NCBI GenBank assembly: GCA_036365145.1
Contig: JAEOAD010000032.1
Span: 2,995,001-3,059,000 of the forward strand
Direction: 5' to 3'
From: Orientallactaga sibirica
Lineage: Eukaryota; Chordata; Mammalia; Rodentia; Dipodidae
Length of the DNA stretch: 64,000 nt
Below, in pieces: positions 10,460-20,939 of the stretch (within the stretch, counting starts at the first letter, position 1; every line of letters starts with the position of its first letter). The notes under the pieces were generated by a model, which did not search any database, was not told the origin of the DNA, and saw nothing but the letters and a program-made list of their open reading frames with translations. A program made the translations under genes and the position numbers.

Positions 10460-11160
10460 GTTTTGACTCTAAAATGACAGGTGGGAGTTTATTTTCTAGT
10501 CCTATCTATTTGGTGTTCTGTATGTCTCGCCTCTTAAAACCAGATGGGCATCTAATCTAAATGTTGTAGCATTTTGTCCATGTGCCCCCATCCACTTTCA
10601 CAACCAAGGATCCAGTGTAGTAACAGCGGGTCACGCTTGGCAGAGATGACTAATAATAACGCTTCCCTTTGAGGGTGAGTATTGTTGGAAACCGAGAGGA
10701 TGTGAAGAAAAGAAGAGTAGACCACGCTGGATGAATTTGTATCTCTGCCTCCTGTGGCCACAGCAGACAGTAAACACACAGCGACAGATTAGCATAAGCC
10801 TTTACACAACAGCATTATGTATCTCCTTTTCTGATAACTAATACATTATGTCTGGATTTCAGCAACATAAAAAGCAAGACATGTTAAGAAGCATGAAAGA
10901 TCACAGTCTAGTGAGACAAATTCATCTTCAAAGTCATATTAAATATGACAAACATACAGAATCACCCAGATTGCCAATTTAGAATAACTATGATGCATAT
11001 GTTAATTATTCTCATGGAAAACAATAGAAAGTACTTCAGAGCAGATGGATGCTGTGACGAGAGTGTAGGAAACTTAAGAAATGCTACTGAAGCTGCCTGG
11101 GTGTGGGGGGGTGATGATGGTCACCAACAGTGTGAGTATGCAGTATGCAGGGGATTCTGT
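10460..11160. other. Unassigned region
   Basis: No recognised repeat. 10,550-10,790 is slightly richer in CpG and has a 75-codon minus frame (10,552-10,779) without a recognisable domain. I cannot tell an old repeat from unique DNA here. Confidence 0.45.
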
Positions 11161-11890
11161 AAGCTGTGAAGTCAACCTGCCGGACAAGAAGTACACACCT
11201 GTGCATTGTTGGCACAAAGCCTGTGCAGATCACCAACTGCTCTCAGATTGGACATAAGGTCTGCTCAGTGGGAGAGAATTCATCACCTGCTACTAGAAAC
11301 CAAGTCGGAATCCCATGGGTAGGAAGCCAAGCGACTCCACTGCTCTGGCTTGGAGGGGTGGGCCCACACCTCAGAGACTCTCAATGATTGTGAAGTCTAG
11401 CTGCTCTGACTTGTGGTTACAGAATCTGTTCTACTGGACAGATGACAGAGAAAGCTGACCACCTCCCACAAGATGCGTCACCTCTATCACATCCACCATG
11501 GGAGAGTTCCAGAGCAAGTGGCAAGAGGGGTGATTCTCTCACTGCTAGCCTGATGCTTGCTCCAGATGTCACTCAAAACTCATCAAAGCAGAAACTCAGA
11601 GGCAGCAGGGAGCTCTACACTAAATCAGACTGATAATGCCCACTGAGGTTCAAGGAACATATCAGAAGAGAAGGATAGGTTGTAAGAGCCAGAGGGCAGA
11701 TAGAAGTATCCTGAGGATGCCCCGCCCCCATGTCCCACAGAAACTCGCTGAGGCCTTTATGACTCCACAGTGAATTCCAACAGCCCTACTGAGGCCGGCC
11801 CTTACTGGAATGGGGGCAAGAAGAGAAAAAATAAGAGAGTATAATCTTTTTTGAAAAAAAAATAATAAATTCTTTAAAAAGTACCCAAAA
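11161..11890 (+). mobile_element. L1 3' UTR fragment
   Basis: AACCTGCC followed by ACCAACTGCTCTCAGATTGG and GGTCTGCTCAGTGGGAGAG lines up with AACCTGCC, ACAAACTGCTCTTGATTTGG and GATCTGCTCACTGGAACGG in the L1 3' UTR at 58,612-58,720. Further on come GTTCCAGAGCAAGTGG and TGGAATGGGGGCAAGAAG before an A-rich end. The three short plus frames here (10,945-11,633) are by-products. Confidence 0.6.
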
Positions 11891-11900
11891 ATAAATGTAG

Positions 11901-12080
11901 AAGCTGGGTATGGTGGCACGTGCTTTTAATCCCAGCATTTGGGAGGCAGAGGTAGGAGGATCACCATGACTTTCATCACCATGTGGCCACTCTGAGACTA
12001 CATAGCAAGTTCCAGGTCAGCCTGGGCTAGTGGGAAACCCTACCTCGAAAAACCAAAAAATAAAAATAAAAAAATAATAA
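11901..12080 (+). mobile_element. B1 SINE, full length
   Basis: AGCTGGGTATGGTGGCACGTG head, AATCCCAGCATTTGGGAGGC, a second half with ACCCTACCTCGAAAAACC, and an A-rich tail. It carries an extra short segment (TTTCATCACCATGTGGCCAC) in the middle. Flanked by AATAAATG-like sequence on both sides. Confidence 0.95.
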
Positions 12081-12245
12081 ATGCTACTATTCAAGAGTAA
12101 TTGAAATTAATAATTCCTGAATGGACTTAGGTGAGGCAAAAACAGTGAGCTTGATTGAGAGTAAAAATTTACCTAAAAAGAATTACTAAAAGAATAAACA
12201 AAGAGGTTAAGAAAGCCCCACATCCATGAACTAAGGATTAATAGA
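12081..12245. other. Unassigned spacer
   Basis: Short AT-rich stretch between B1 and a B4-like SINE; nothing recognised. Confidence 0.5.
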
Positions 12246-12598
12246 AAATGATGGGGGCTGCAGAGATGACTCAGTTGTTTCGTGGACTTCCTGCACAAGC
12301 ATGAGAGCCTGAGATTGCCAGAGGTCAAATCTTCAGATCCCACATAAAGCAGCTAGGTGTGGCCATTCATGGCTTTAACTCCAATCCCACATCAGTTAAA
12401 AAGTGGAGGAGGAGGGGAGCAAAAAGACAGGCTCAAAACAAGACCAGACAGAAGAGTTATGGAGCCAGGCACCCAATGTTTCATTCTAGGAATCACAGAT
12501 GAGTGCATGAGTCTCCTCCAGGGCACACATCACCCCATACATACCACACTCCACACAAACTCACACACAACCAGTACGAATGTAAAACAGGCATGACA
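12246..12598 (+). mobile_element. B4-like composite SINE
   Basis: GGGGGCTGCAGAGATGACTCAG head, CCTGCACAAGCATGAGAGCC, AGCAGCTAGGTGTGGCCATT (B1-like), CACACATCACCCCATACATA and an ACACAA-rich tail. The overlapping 79- and 65-codon frames are not genes. Confidence 0.65.
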
Positions 12599-12602
12599 GG
12601 GA

Positions 12603-13075
12603 CTGGGGAAGAGTTCAGTGGTGAAAGGTGCTTGCCAGGTTCAATTCTCCAGTACCCATATAAACCCAGATGCAGACTGGAGAGATGGCTTAGTGGTTAA
12701 GGCACTTGCCTCCCAAGCCTAAGGACCTTGGTTCACTTCCTCCGGAACCCAGATGAACAAGATGCACAAGGTGGCGCATGTGTCCAGAGTTTGTTTGAAG
12801 CCGCTGGAGGCCCTGCCAGGCCAATTCTTTCTATATATCTCCCTCTTTCCTTCCCTCTCTTTCTCTCTCTCTTTCCATCCCTTTTTCAAATAATTAAATA
12901 AAAATAAATTAAATAAACCCAAATTAATTAAATAAACAAATTGGCAAATGGATCTGGAGTTGGTTTGCAAAGGCAACAGGCCCTGGTGAGCCCATGGTCT
13001 CTCTCTCTCTCTCTCCTTGTGTGTATATGTATCTGCCTCTCCCATTCCTTGAAATACATAAAAATATTTAAATAA
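12603..13075 (+). mobile_element. Type A SINE split by another SINE
   Basis: The head GACTGGGGAAGAGTTCAGTG to CCCATATAAACCCAGATGCA (12,603-12,674) is interrupted and resumes at about 12,941 with GGCAAATGGATCTGGAGTTG through CCCATGGTCTCTCTCTC to an AAATAC/AAAAATA tail. The two halves join exactly at the AGATGCA/CAAGGTGGC point of the type A consensus. Confidence 0.8.
12675..12940 (+). mobile_element. Type A SINE nested in an older SINE
   Basis: Near-complete element (GACTGGAGAGATGGCTTAGT head, ATGCACAAGGTGGCGCATG, CT-rich run, AATAAATTAAATAAACCC tail) inserted into the body of the surrounding SINE. Confidence 0.88.
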
Positions 13076-13079
13076 GAGA

Positions 13080-13468
13080 TTGATGTAATGCTAAGGTACC
13101 AGAAGAAAGTGAGAGAAGAGGATAAATGGTTGAAGTACTGATAGCAAAATCTGTGCAAAAACATGACAGATAGTAAACAAACATAGAATGTATAGCCACA
13201 AATAAACAAAGAAAAATAAGAAAAATAGAAAACCGTGTTTAGGACCTGAGAGCATGCAAAAATTCAGGCTCATGATGACACCCTAAGCACCATTCATGAC
13301 AGAAATTAGAAAAGCATACTCAAATTATTTTTTTCTGTGGAGAAAAAAAAAACACAGAAAAGAAACGTTTCATTGATCCTGAGAAAATATTTTCATGCTA
13401 CATATCTCATATAGGACTTGTATGTACAATGAATTTTAAAGCTCTCAATACATAACAGTAATAAACAC
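13080..13468. other. Unassigned spacer
   Basis: AT-rich, A-rich DNA without recognised repeats. The minus frames here (13,091-13,273 and part of 12,928-13,209) are Phe/Leu-rich translations of A-rich sequence. Confidence 0.55.
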
Positions 13469-13820
13469 TATGGTGGTTTGATTCAGGTGTCCCCCATAAA
13501 CTTAGATGTTCTGGGTGCTAGCTTCCCCAGCTGATGGCGATTGGAAATTAAAGCTTCCTGGCGGCAGTGTATTGTTGGAGGTGGGCTTATGGGTGTTATA
13601 ACCAGTTTCCCCTTTCCAGTGTTTGGCACGTTCTCCTGCTGCTATTGTCCACCTTGTGTTGGCCAAGGGGGTGATGTCCCCCCTCTGCTCATGCTATAAT
13701 TTTCCCCCACCATGATGGAGCTTCCCCTTGAGTCTGTAAGACAAAATAAACCGCCTTTTTTCCCCACAAGCTGCTCTTGGTCAGGTGATTTCTGCCAGCA
13801 ATGTGAATCTGACTGCAACA
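13469..13820 (+). mobile_element. URR1-like rodent repeat (non-autonomous hAT-Charlie?)
   Basis: TATGGTGGTTTGATTCAGG start, TCCCCCATAAACTTAGATG, GCCTTTTTTCC-type near end after GTCTGTAAGACAAAATAAAC, then TTGGTCAGGTGATTTCTGCC and GCAATGTGAATCTGACTGCAACA. The order (GGTGGTTTGA, CCCCCATA, CCATGATGGAGCTTCCCC, GTAAG.CAAAATAAA, TTGGTCAGG, AGCAA) matches my memory of rodent URR1 elements. Same family as the copy at 53,056-53,400. Confidence 0.6.
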
Positions 13821-13864
13821 AATTTACTTAATAACCAGGCCAAATATATAAAGTGATTTCTCAC

Positions 13865-14008
13865 TTGATGTAAAAAAATAATACAACAGCATTTCTGGCT
13901 CCTTTGGAAGTACAGGCCATGCTCGTTCATCAAGCTTGCGTCGGCCGACGTTAAGGCCAGACAATCCTACAGGCCTCTCCAATGCAGGCGAGATCACCGG
14001 GTACTGTA
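13865..14008 (-). other. Candidate coding exon, family unknown
   Basis: On the minus strand a pyrimidine-rich TATATTTTTCAG acceptor precedes 144 open bases, ending at a strong donor GTGAGA (minus-strand GT at 13,864-13,863). Length divides by three and the exon phase is symmetric: two bases complete a codon at the start, one is left at the end. The frame is protein-like and includes ERPVGLSGLNVGRRKLDERA. It holds several CpGs (GTCGGCCGAC, GGCGAGATC) in a CpG-poor region, which suggests selection or a young origin. I do not recognise the product and see no second exon, so this stays a candidate; it could be a retrocopy fragment or chance. Confidence 0.35.
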
Positions 14009-14029
14009 CTGAAAAATATAGGTTCATAA

Positions 14030-15380
14030 AATACAGGATTGGACAGAAGCAAGAAGACCTGAGTATACCTGTAAGAATAGTGATTGCTTCCTCTTCTAAC
14101 TCATAAATCCTTCTACCATATGGTGATTACTATTTATGCCATTTGAATATTTTAGTTTACTTAAAAAATCCTTATTCCACAATTATGAATAGGAATAATT
14201 TTCAGAGTAGCCTAATACATTTGATGAAAGAACCAAAATGCCTATATTTTTACTAATTACATTCCCTGTTGTACCTTATTTTACTATTTCAAAATAAATT
14301 CACTTTTGTCAAATTGGTGAGATAATTTTCTCATCATATTAAAATAATTTTATCTACACTTAATGGTTTTTAATGCCCATTTAAAAATATCCACTTGACT
14401 ATATTTTATTAATAAGTATTTTACAAATTCTCTATTACTATCTAATTGTGCAAAAAAATGCTTTTCCCTACCTTTTTATTAAAGCCAGGTTTTGAAATGA
14501 ATTCAATATCTTGGCATTAAAAATAATTATTAATTTCATGCCTACTTGCTTTCTACGTGTTTTGCCCTGAGGTATTTCTAGAGCTCCTGCTATTCTTCTA
14601 ATCCTTTTGAAAACTTTAACTGCTTTTTCACTGTTCTCACGTTTACTTCCATGTTTCAGAACTTCTTTCCCACCCTGGCTTTCTTCTAACCATGGTAACT
14701 CTAATCTTTTACCTTTAAGTTTTCATAGCGGTGCTCTTTTTCTTTGAATACCAGAAACATAAAACTCCTTTCCTGAATTGTACACATAATCACTATTGTG
14801 TGACCATCTCTGATTTAACCTCAGCCATGCTGGCGCATGTCTCTACCAAGAATATTTTTCTTTGATTTTTCTAATTTCTTTAGTTTTCTGATATTTCAAA
14901 ATGTTTGATACAAAGCAAGTGAAAACTACTGATTAACATGAGATAATTTATTCTATCAGTGTAAAGACAGAATATTGTCATGAATAACTGTGATTATTGT
15001 CAGTGACAAACAGCTCTTTCCATCACTGGCAAAACTCAGGTAGTCATTTCCCATGCTCAAATGTGTTCAAACCAGGTATTTGAAAGGAAGGAAGAAAGAG
15101 CAGAGGTCACCAAAAGAGAGATGCCATGACTGGGAGGGTGGCAGGGTGCCAGGGTGCCCACCTGCACATGGTAGTGGAGTGACAGGGTAGAGTAGGAAGA
15201 AACAAAGGAAAAATTGTGTGTGTGGATATCCAATTTTCAAAAAAAAAAAAAAATTCCCCACTCTGACTTCTGAATATTATTTCTTTTGAAATTACAGTAA
15301 AATACACATTAATTTAAATTTTCCATCTTTATATATAATTATTTGTTTTCTGGTAGCTTTATATGCTCATTTTAGGGTAC
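14030..15380. other. Unassigned unique-looking region
   Basis: Long AT-rich stretch without a recognised repeat or gene. An A14 tract lies at about 15,240-15,253. The minus frames at 15,067-15,307 run through it and are Phe-rich by-products. Confidence 0.5.
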
Positions 15381-15384
15381 ATTC

Positions 15385-15560
15385 TTAATTTTTTATTTAT
15401 TTGCACGTGTGTCTGTTTTGTATAAGTGTGGATGGGTGTATGTATGGGCCTGTGCAACAGAATTCCCACATGGATTTAGGCAAGTGGTAAGGAATTGTAC
15501 CAGACCATCAGGCTTTACAAAACCAGTGCCTTTAGCTGCTGAACCATCTCCCCAGACCCC
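15385..15560 (-). mobile_element. Diverged tRNA/B4-type SINE
   Basis: Ends GCTGCTGAACCATCTCCCCAG, the antisense of a GGGGAGATGGTTCAGCAGC head; before that come AGGCAAGTGGTAAGGAATTG and the GTGTGTCTG/GTATGTATGGGC tail. Too diverged to assign firmly between B4 and the tRNA SINE. Confidence 0.5.
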
Positions 15561-15835
15561 TCATTTGATCCATTTAAAAACAACCACTTTGCATGGTATA
15601 ATGCAGGAGCTGGCTTCTTTTGCATTTGTGTTCCCAGTTTTTCCAAAACAGTTCAGCAAGAGAAAAGATAATTTAGACATAACTACAACGCTACAGAAAC
15701 TTCCCGCAGCGCAGTACTGCAAGCGGGCGCCACCACAGCCCGCACGCTTCTGCAGGTTCTGGGCATTGAGTTCCGGTTCTCAGGTTTGAGAGGCAAACAC
15801 TGCCCCCGAGCCATCGGTCCAGCACTCTCGCAGCT
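15561..15835 (-). mobile_element. Diverged SINE with GC-rich core
   Basis: Ends GAGCCATCGGTCCAGC, antisense of GCTGGACCGATGGCTC, with GGTTCTGGGCATTGAGTTCC as a B-box-like part. A CpG-richer stretch (GCGCAGTACTGCAAGCGGGC) lies at 15,707-15,750. The 126-codon frame at 15,409-15,789 crosses this and the preceding SINE and is not a gene. Confidence 0.4.
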
Positions 15836-15899
15836 TTTACAATTACTTACTTTTCATGGGTTTAAAAGCAATACTCCTTTTGACTTCCTAGCTCAGGTA

Positions 15900-16053
15900 C
15901 AATTGACATTTGTATAGTCTTTTATTTTCTTTTTTCTCCTGTAACTTGATGAGCCTGTTTATGGCTCTAGGACTCATCCGAATTTTTTCTGTGTAACACT
16001 ATGTCCTATGTACTGATGGTTCTAGATTCCTTCCCAACTGGGATACCTTTTAT

Positions 16054-16084
<31 letters not shown>

Positions 16085-17295
16085 TGGTTTCTTTGCTCAC
16101 TACCATTACCATTTGGAAAAAAAAAAAAAAAAAAAAAAAAAAACATTGTGTTAGGACCTTATAGGCTGAATGATCTCTGTTTTTCTTCACTTGAATATGA
16201 AGATAACTGTGAGTGTTTCACACGTTTTCTTCATTATGCTAATAAAATTTCCTTTTGTTGATAGTTACCAGAATGTTGTGGGTTTTTTTTTTTCCCTTTA
16301 GTAAAAGTGTTGAATTTTAGCAAATGATTTTGTTTTTTCATCTGTTTCTATTTTTTCATTCTAAAAAATCTGGTGTGTTACATGGATTTATTTTACTCAT
16401 TCCAGCAATAAGCCTGTATGATTTTTAGGGTGGTTCTAGGTTCTAGGTTCAGTTTGATAGGTTTTGTTGATATGAATAGTTTTACCATCTTTCATCCCCC
16501 AATAAATGGTTGCTTGTAATTTTCTTGTACTATATTCAACTTGGTCTCAGACCACAGCTTTCTTCATAGAATTAATATCAAGTGTCCCATCCCATGTATT
16601 TTTGGAGGAGTTTCTTAAGGCCATCTGTCAATATTTATTTCAATTTTTGGTAGAATGCATTATCTATCCATTCAGTTTTTTCTGGAGTCACTTTTGGTGG
16701 TTTCTGTGTTTTGAGGAATCTATCTGTTTTTACTTACCTATGTTTTTTCATCTAGACATTTCACAATGTCTGTAATGTTCCTTGTGAAACTTTGTAATCT
16801 GCCTCACTTTCGTTTGACTGTGCTAATTTCAGTTTTCTTCTCTTTTTCTAAATAAAGGTTTTCGAATTTTCTTGATCATTGAAAAACCAATATCTGACCT
16901 CATTGAGTTTCTGTATTCTCCTCTAGTCTCTGTGTATGTCTGCTGTATTTAATTTGCCATTCTCCATATCAGTTCTGCTAATTTTGGGACAGTTTAGATT
17001 TCTGTTTATTTTCTAGTTCCTTGAATAATAAAAATAGCCTATTTTAGGCTAATTTAGGCATTCATAAGTCTTAATTTCTTTTAGATACTGCCTTTATTGG
17101 ACACCATAAATTTTGAAATTAAGTGTTTAGTTATTTGTCTCAAAATATTTTGTATTTCTTTTATGATTTCTTCTTTTACCCATTGACTGTATTATTTAAT
17201 TTCAGATTATCTGGGACCTTTCTAGATGTCCTCCTAATATTGGTTACATTTTTAATCCACAAAGTTAAAGAATATATTTCATATCATTTTTATTG
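15900..17295 (-). mobile_element. Old L1 ORF2 relic (reverse transcriptase region)
   Basis: The plus strand shows the antisense of an L1 reverse transcriptase segment: GTGTCCCATCCCATGTATTT, TTTTGGTAGAATGCATTATC, TTCTGGAGTCACTTTTGGTG, TTTTCTTGATCATTGAAAAACC, TCTGTATTCTCCTCTAGTC and CTAGTTCCTTGAATAATAA, in L1 order. Many indels and stops. An inverted poly-T/poly-A pair sits inside at 16,058-16,143. Confidence 0.65.
16058..16143. repeat. Inverted homopolymer pair T28 / A27
   Basis: An uninterrupted run of 28 T at 16,058-16,085 and 27 A at 16,117-16,143, 31 bases apart. Either strand could fold into a perfect A:T stem. The T run may be the antisense tail of an element whose body is lost. Confidence 0.95.
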
Positions 17296-17299
17296 TCTT

Positions 17300-17680
17300 T
17301 TTACTTTTAAGGTTTGTGTGTGTGTTTGTGGTATATGTACATGTATATGCCATATGACACCTCATGTGATTGGCTATACCCTGTTGTGTCACTGGTGGAG
17401 ATAAGAGCAGAACCTCAGGTGTCCCGCTTCATTGCTCTCTGCCCATTCTAACTTGAACTGGCATTTCTTACTGATTCTAGAGCTTGCTGTTTTTTTTTTA
17501 TTATTATTATTGTTTGTGTGTTTGTTTGTTTTGTGAGCTCTGGCAATTCTTGCATCTCTGCTCCCCTATGGGTTGGGTTTGGAAAGGTGTGTGGGCATGC
17601 CCAGCTGTTCATGTGGTATCAAACTTGATTTCTTTCTCTCAGCCCTCCTCAGTGCTTCATGCTTACACATGAATGTAATC
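17300..17680 (-). mobile_element. B4-like composite SINE
   Basis: Antisense: GTGTGTGTGT tail, ACTTGAACTGGCATTTCTTAC, TTACTGATTCTAGAGCTTGC (same block as at 1,241 in the B4 copies), ATGCCCAGCTGTTCATGTGG and CTCAGTGCTTCATGCTTAC at the head. Its translated frames (17,123-17,672) are spurious. Confidence 0.65.
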
Positions 17681-17859
17681 AAATCATTATTATTATTAAG
17701 CCTGAATATCTATATTTACAGAGTTTAATTTATTCATTTTCAAGGCCTCACTAAAAATAATGAATAATATTTTCCATGGCTTTGTTTCTATGTTTCCCTT
17801 AGTTTCCACACGATTGCTTCATTTAACATTGAATTAATATTTTGATTTGTATTTAATAT
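17681..17859. other. Unassigned spacer
   Basis: Short AT-rich stretch with ATTATTATTATTA; nothing recognised. Confidence 0.5.
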
Positions 17860-19085
17860 TTAGAACATTTTAGGTTTGTAAAGAATGTTAACATAACCCT
17901 TTGTCCCAGTCATGTTTTCCCAAGTTTTAAAATTTTTACATCTGTGTGGTAACATTTGCTACAATTAGTGAAGCAAGATAGACGCATTATTATTAATACC
18001 CCATAGCTTTAGTAGCATTAACTATAAGTGCTGCACAGTTTTATAGTTTTTGAAATGCATATCAACTAATCACCATTAGAGTCTCATACAAAATCTTTCA
18101 CATGCCAGAACTCTCATGTCTTCCCATTATTCGTTTCTACCTCCCCTCCTCAACCCCTGTCAACCAACAGTCTTTCTTACTGCCTGCATATGTCCTCTAT
18201 TCCCAGGATGTCATATAGTTAGAATCATTTACTGTGCAACCTTTTACCTTAAGGATGTGTTTACCTAGAAGTATGTATTTAGTCTCCATTCATCTATCCA
18301 CAGATTAATAGAAAAGTTATTTTTTTTAGTATTTTTTTATTATTTTATTTATTTTTGGAGAGAGACACAGAGAGAGACAGACAGAAAGGGAGAGGGAGAC
18401 AGATAGAGATGGGCGTGCCAGCAGTCTCTCAGCTGCTGTGAACGAAATCCAGATGTGTGCACCCCCTTGTGGTCAAGTGCGGCATTGCGCCCTTGCATCA
18501 CTTTGCATCTGGCTAAACGTGGGACCTGGAGATTGGAACCAGCGTTCTTAGGCTTAGCAGGCAGGCCCCTTAACCGCTAAGCCATCTCTCCAGCCCGAAA
18601 AGTTCTTTTTAGTGTTGAATACTGCTCCCTTCTATGGAGGAATTCGTTTCTTTATCCTTTAACCTACTGAGAAGTATGCTGGATGGTTTATGATGTTTGG
18701 AAATTATAATTAAAACTTATTAGGGTTTTTGTAGGCACAAATCATGGATGTACTTTTATAATTATCTAGGAGTGCTGTTGCTGGATTATAATGTGAAATG
18801 ATGTTTGGTTCCATAAGAAAATGCCACGTTGTCTTCTGAAGTGGCTCTGACACTCTGCATTCCTGTCATCTGTAAATGAGAATCCCTAGTTGCTCCACAT
18901 TTATCCCAGTATTTGGAATTGCACATGTTCAGATATGAACCATTTGATAGGTGTATGATTTTATCTCATTGCTGTTTTAATTTGCAGTTCCTCAGTGATA
19001 CAATATAGTGGATGTTTTATGATTATTTTTCATCAATATATCTTCTAGTTTTTGAGAAATGTTGACAGAAAAAATGTTAATTGCT
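17860..19085 (-). mobile_element. Old L1 3' UTR (L1M-like), interrupted by a SINE
   Basis: Antisense L1 3' end. 17,860-18,318 shows ATCAACTAATCACCATTAGAG, CCTCAACCCCTGTCAACCAAC and ATGTCATATAGTTAGAATCA. After a type B SINE it resumes at 18,597 with GAGAAGTATGCTGGATGG, AGGAGTGCTGTTGCTGGATT and AGTTGCTCCACATTTATCCC. Not continuous with the ORF2 relic at 15,900-17,295, because for an antisense element the 3' UTR should lie to the left of ORF2. Confidence 0.65.
18319..18596 (-). mobile_element. Type B tRNA-derived SINE, full length
   Basis: Inserted in an L1 3' UTR. T-rich tail, GACAGATAGAGATGGGCGTG, TGTGGTCAAGTGCGGCATTG (type B block), CCGCTAAGCCATCTCTCCAG at the head. GAAAAGTT at 18,311-18,318 and 18,597-18,604 is the target duplication. 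Confidence 0.96.
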
Positions 19086-19312
19086 GTTCTGCAAAGTAGT
19101 ACCATACATGTATGTGGGTAAATGTCATTTATTCCACTGACAATTTCTATGCATTTTTCTTTTTGAGAATACACAATGCTTATGAATCAGGCAACTTGTG
19201 TGTACACCAGGCAAGTTTCCATCAAGAGCCATTTTCATTGCTGTCTTTGAAAGCATTTTCCCTAGAAAAACTTCCAAAACATGATTATTTTAATGGAAAT
19301 AAAATTTTCAGT

Positions 19313-19830
19313 GGTTAAAGGCATTTTCTGGTAAGCCTTACACTCTGAGTTCGACTCTCCAGCACCCATGTACAGCTGGAAGCAAAATGGCATATGCATC
19401 TTTTTTTTTTTTTTTTGGTTTGTGCTTTTTTCAAGGTAGGGTCTCACTCTGGTCCAGGCTGACCTGGAATTAACTATGTAGTCTCAGGTTGGCCTCGAAC
19501 TCTGGGTGATCCTCCTACCTCTGCCTCCCGAGTGCTGGGATTAAAGGCGTGCGCCACCATGCCCGGCAGCATATGCATCTTAATCCCAGCTTGCTTTAGC
19601 AATGGGAAGTAGCTCCAGGAGAACCTAGGAGCTCTTCGACCAGCTAGACTGATGCACACACAGCAGTAAACACATAAAAGGAGTCCCTGTTTCAAGCAAG
19701 TTAAAAGAGAGGTCAAACACCCCGAGATTGTCCTCAAACATAAACACATGCACCATGATGTTTGCAAGCCCATACACACAAACAACATAGATATTGACAT
19801 ACATGCATACAAACACACAAAACTAAAACA
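19313..19830 (+). mobile_element. B4-like SINE split by a B1
   Basis: GTGGTTAAAGGCATTTTCTG, GAGTTCGACTCTCCAGCACC and ACAGCTGGAAGCAAAATGGC precede a B1 insertion. After it the element resumes with TCTTAATCCCAGCTTGCTTTAG, ACCAGCTAGACTGATGCAC and an ACAC/CATAC-rich tail. The 114- and 63-codon minus frames are read from this repeat. Confidence 0.7.
19403..19568 (-). mobile_element. B1 SINE nested in a B4-like SINE
   Basis: T tract, CAAGGTAGGGTCTCACTCTG through GCGTGCGCCACCATGCCCGGC. The 13-bp target duplication GCATATGCATCTT is perfect (19,390-19,402 and 19,569-19,581). Confidence 0.97.
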
Positions 19831-20720
19831 AAATAGTACAATTTTAGGGGCATGTTGTATTCTTGATCTCTGACAAAAACAAAATCAATTTTTGCAAGTT
19901 TGCTTCATGGTATTTGAAAATCCATAAAGATACAAGGAAAGCATACATTAAAAAGTCTGGCCTGTGGTGTCAATAAATTCACATTCCTAATGTATCAGGA
20001 ATTACTCTAATAGATTACATTCCTTGAGCAGTTTGTCTCTGAGAAGGGGAGGTTTCTTATTTCTGACTGATTGTGGTGACGACATTTAATCTCCACTCTT
20101 CAGTCACCTACAGAGACTCCTGCCACATCTATAATCTCACGTGTCACTTCAGATTGCTCTAACATCACATATTACAAACAAATGTTTTAACAAGCAACAT
20201 GTTTCTGTCTAGATTTATTTTAAGAATCTTTTTTTCTAATAAAAGAACTATTTAGAGAGAAACAAAATCATGTCTTAGAGAAGTCTTGACTTCCTTCCCA
20301 TTTTTCCCCCTAACAGCATGAGGAGAATTTATAATTAGCAAAACTCAGTCTTCCTGGTTCCATTCTAAATAGGATTTTGAATTGCAGCTAGTGCATATTC
20401 TCTCAGCTTCATGTGTATAATTGAAATGCCTCATTACAAAAGCTTAGTGAAGACAGAAAGGATGGCCAGGCTGCTTTCAAATGGGTCTTGGATAGACAAG
20501 CTGCTATTATCAACATTCCAGCTATTATTTTTCAGGGAAGATAGCAGACCTTTGTGTCATGTAGCAGTATAGCTCGGACCAGAACAAGAACCTGGAGAGG
20601 ATCAACAGTGAACCCATATTAATAATCGTATTAATGCTATATGACTTTTAAAGGTTTTTTCCACTTCCATTTAAAAGTTTAATTATTTTCTACGTTTTTC
20701 TATTTTTTATTTGTATGAGT
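19831..20720. other. Unassigned unique-looking region
   Basis: AT-rich, without recognised repeats, RNA genes or coding frames. Confidence 0.5.
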
Positions 20721-20724
20721 GTTG

Positions 20725-20935
20725 GAGTGGGGTGGGACAATTCCAAGGCTTATTTCTACTGCAAATGAATGCCAGACACAGGTGCCACGTTTTGTGGTCT
20801 AGCATTATGAGGTGAATTCAACCCTGGGCCAGCAGGTACCACGTTTTGTGGTCTAGCATTATGAGGGGAATTCAACCCTGGGCCAGCAGGCTTTGCAAGC
20901 AAGCACCTTCAAGCACTGAGCCATCTCCCCGGGCT
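20725..20935 (-). mobile_element. Type A-like SINE with internal 54-bp duplication
   Basis: Antisense element ending AGCACTGAGCCATCTCCCCG. A 54-bp stretch of its body (CCACGTTTTGTGGTCTAGCA onward) is present twice in tandem, at 20,779-20,832 and 20,833-20,886, with two base differences (GTGCC/GTACC and GGTGAA/GGGGAA). Confidence 0.85.
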
Positions 20936-20939
20936 TATT

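Noticed and set aside
15409..15789. 126-codon plus frame with CpG-rich end
   Set aside because: Runs antisense through two adjacent diverged SINEs.
15700..15830. CpG-richer patch as a CpG island promoter
   Set aside because: Only about 130 bp, and it overlaps a diverged SINE; no transcription signal.
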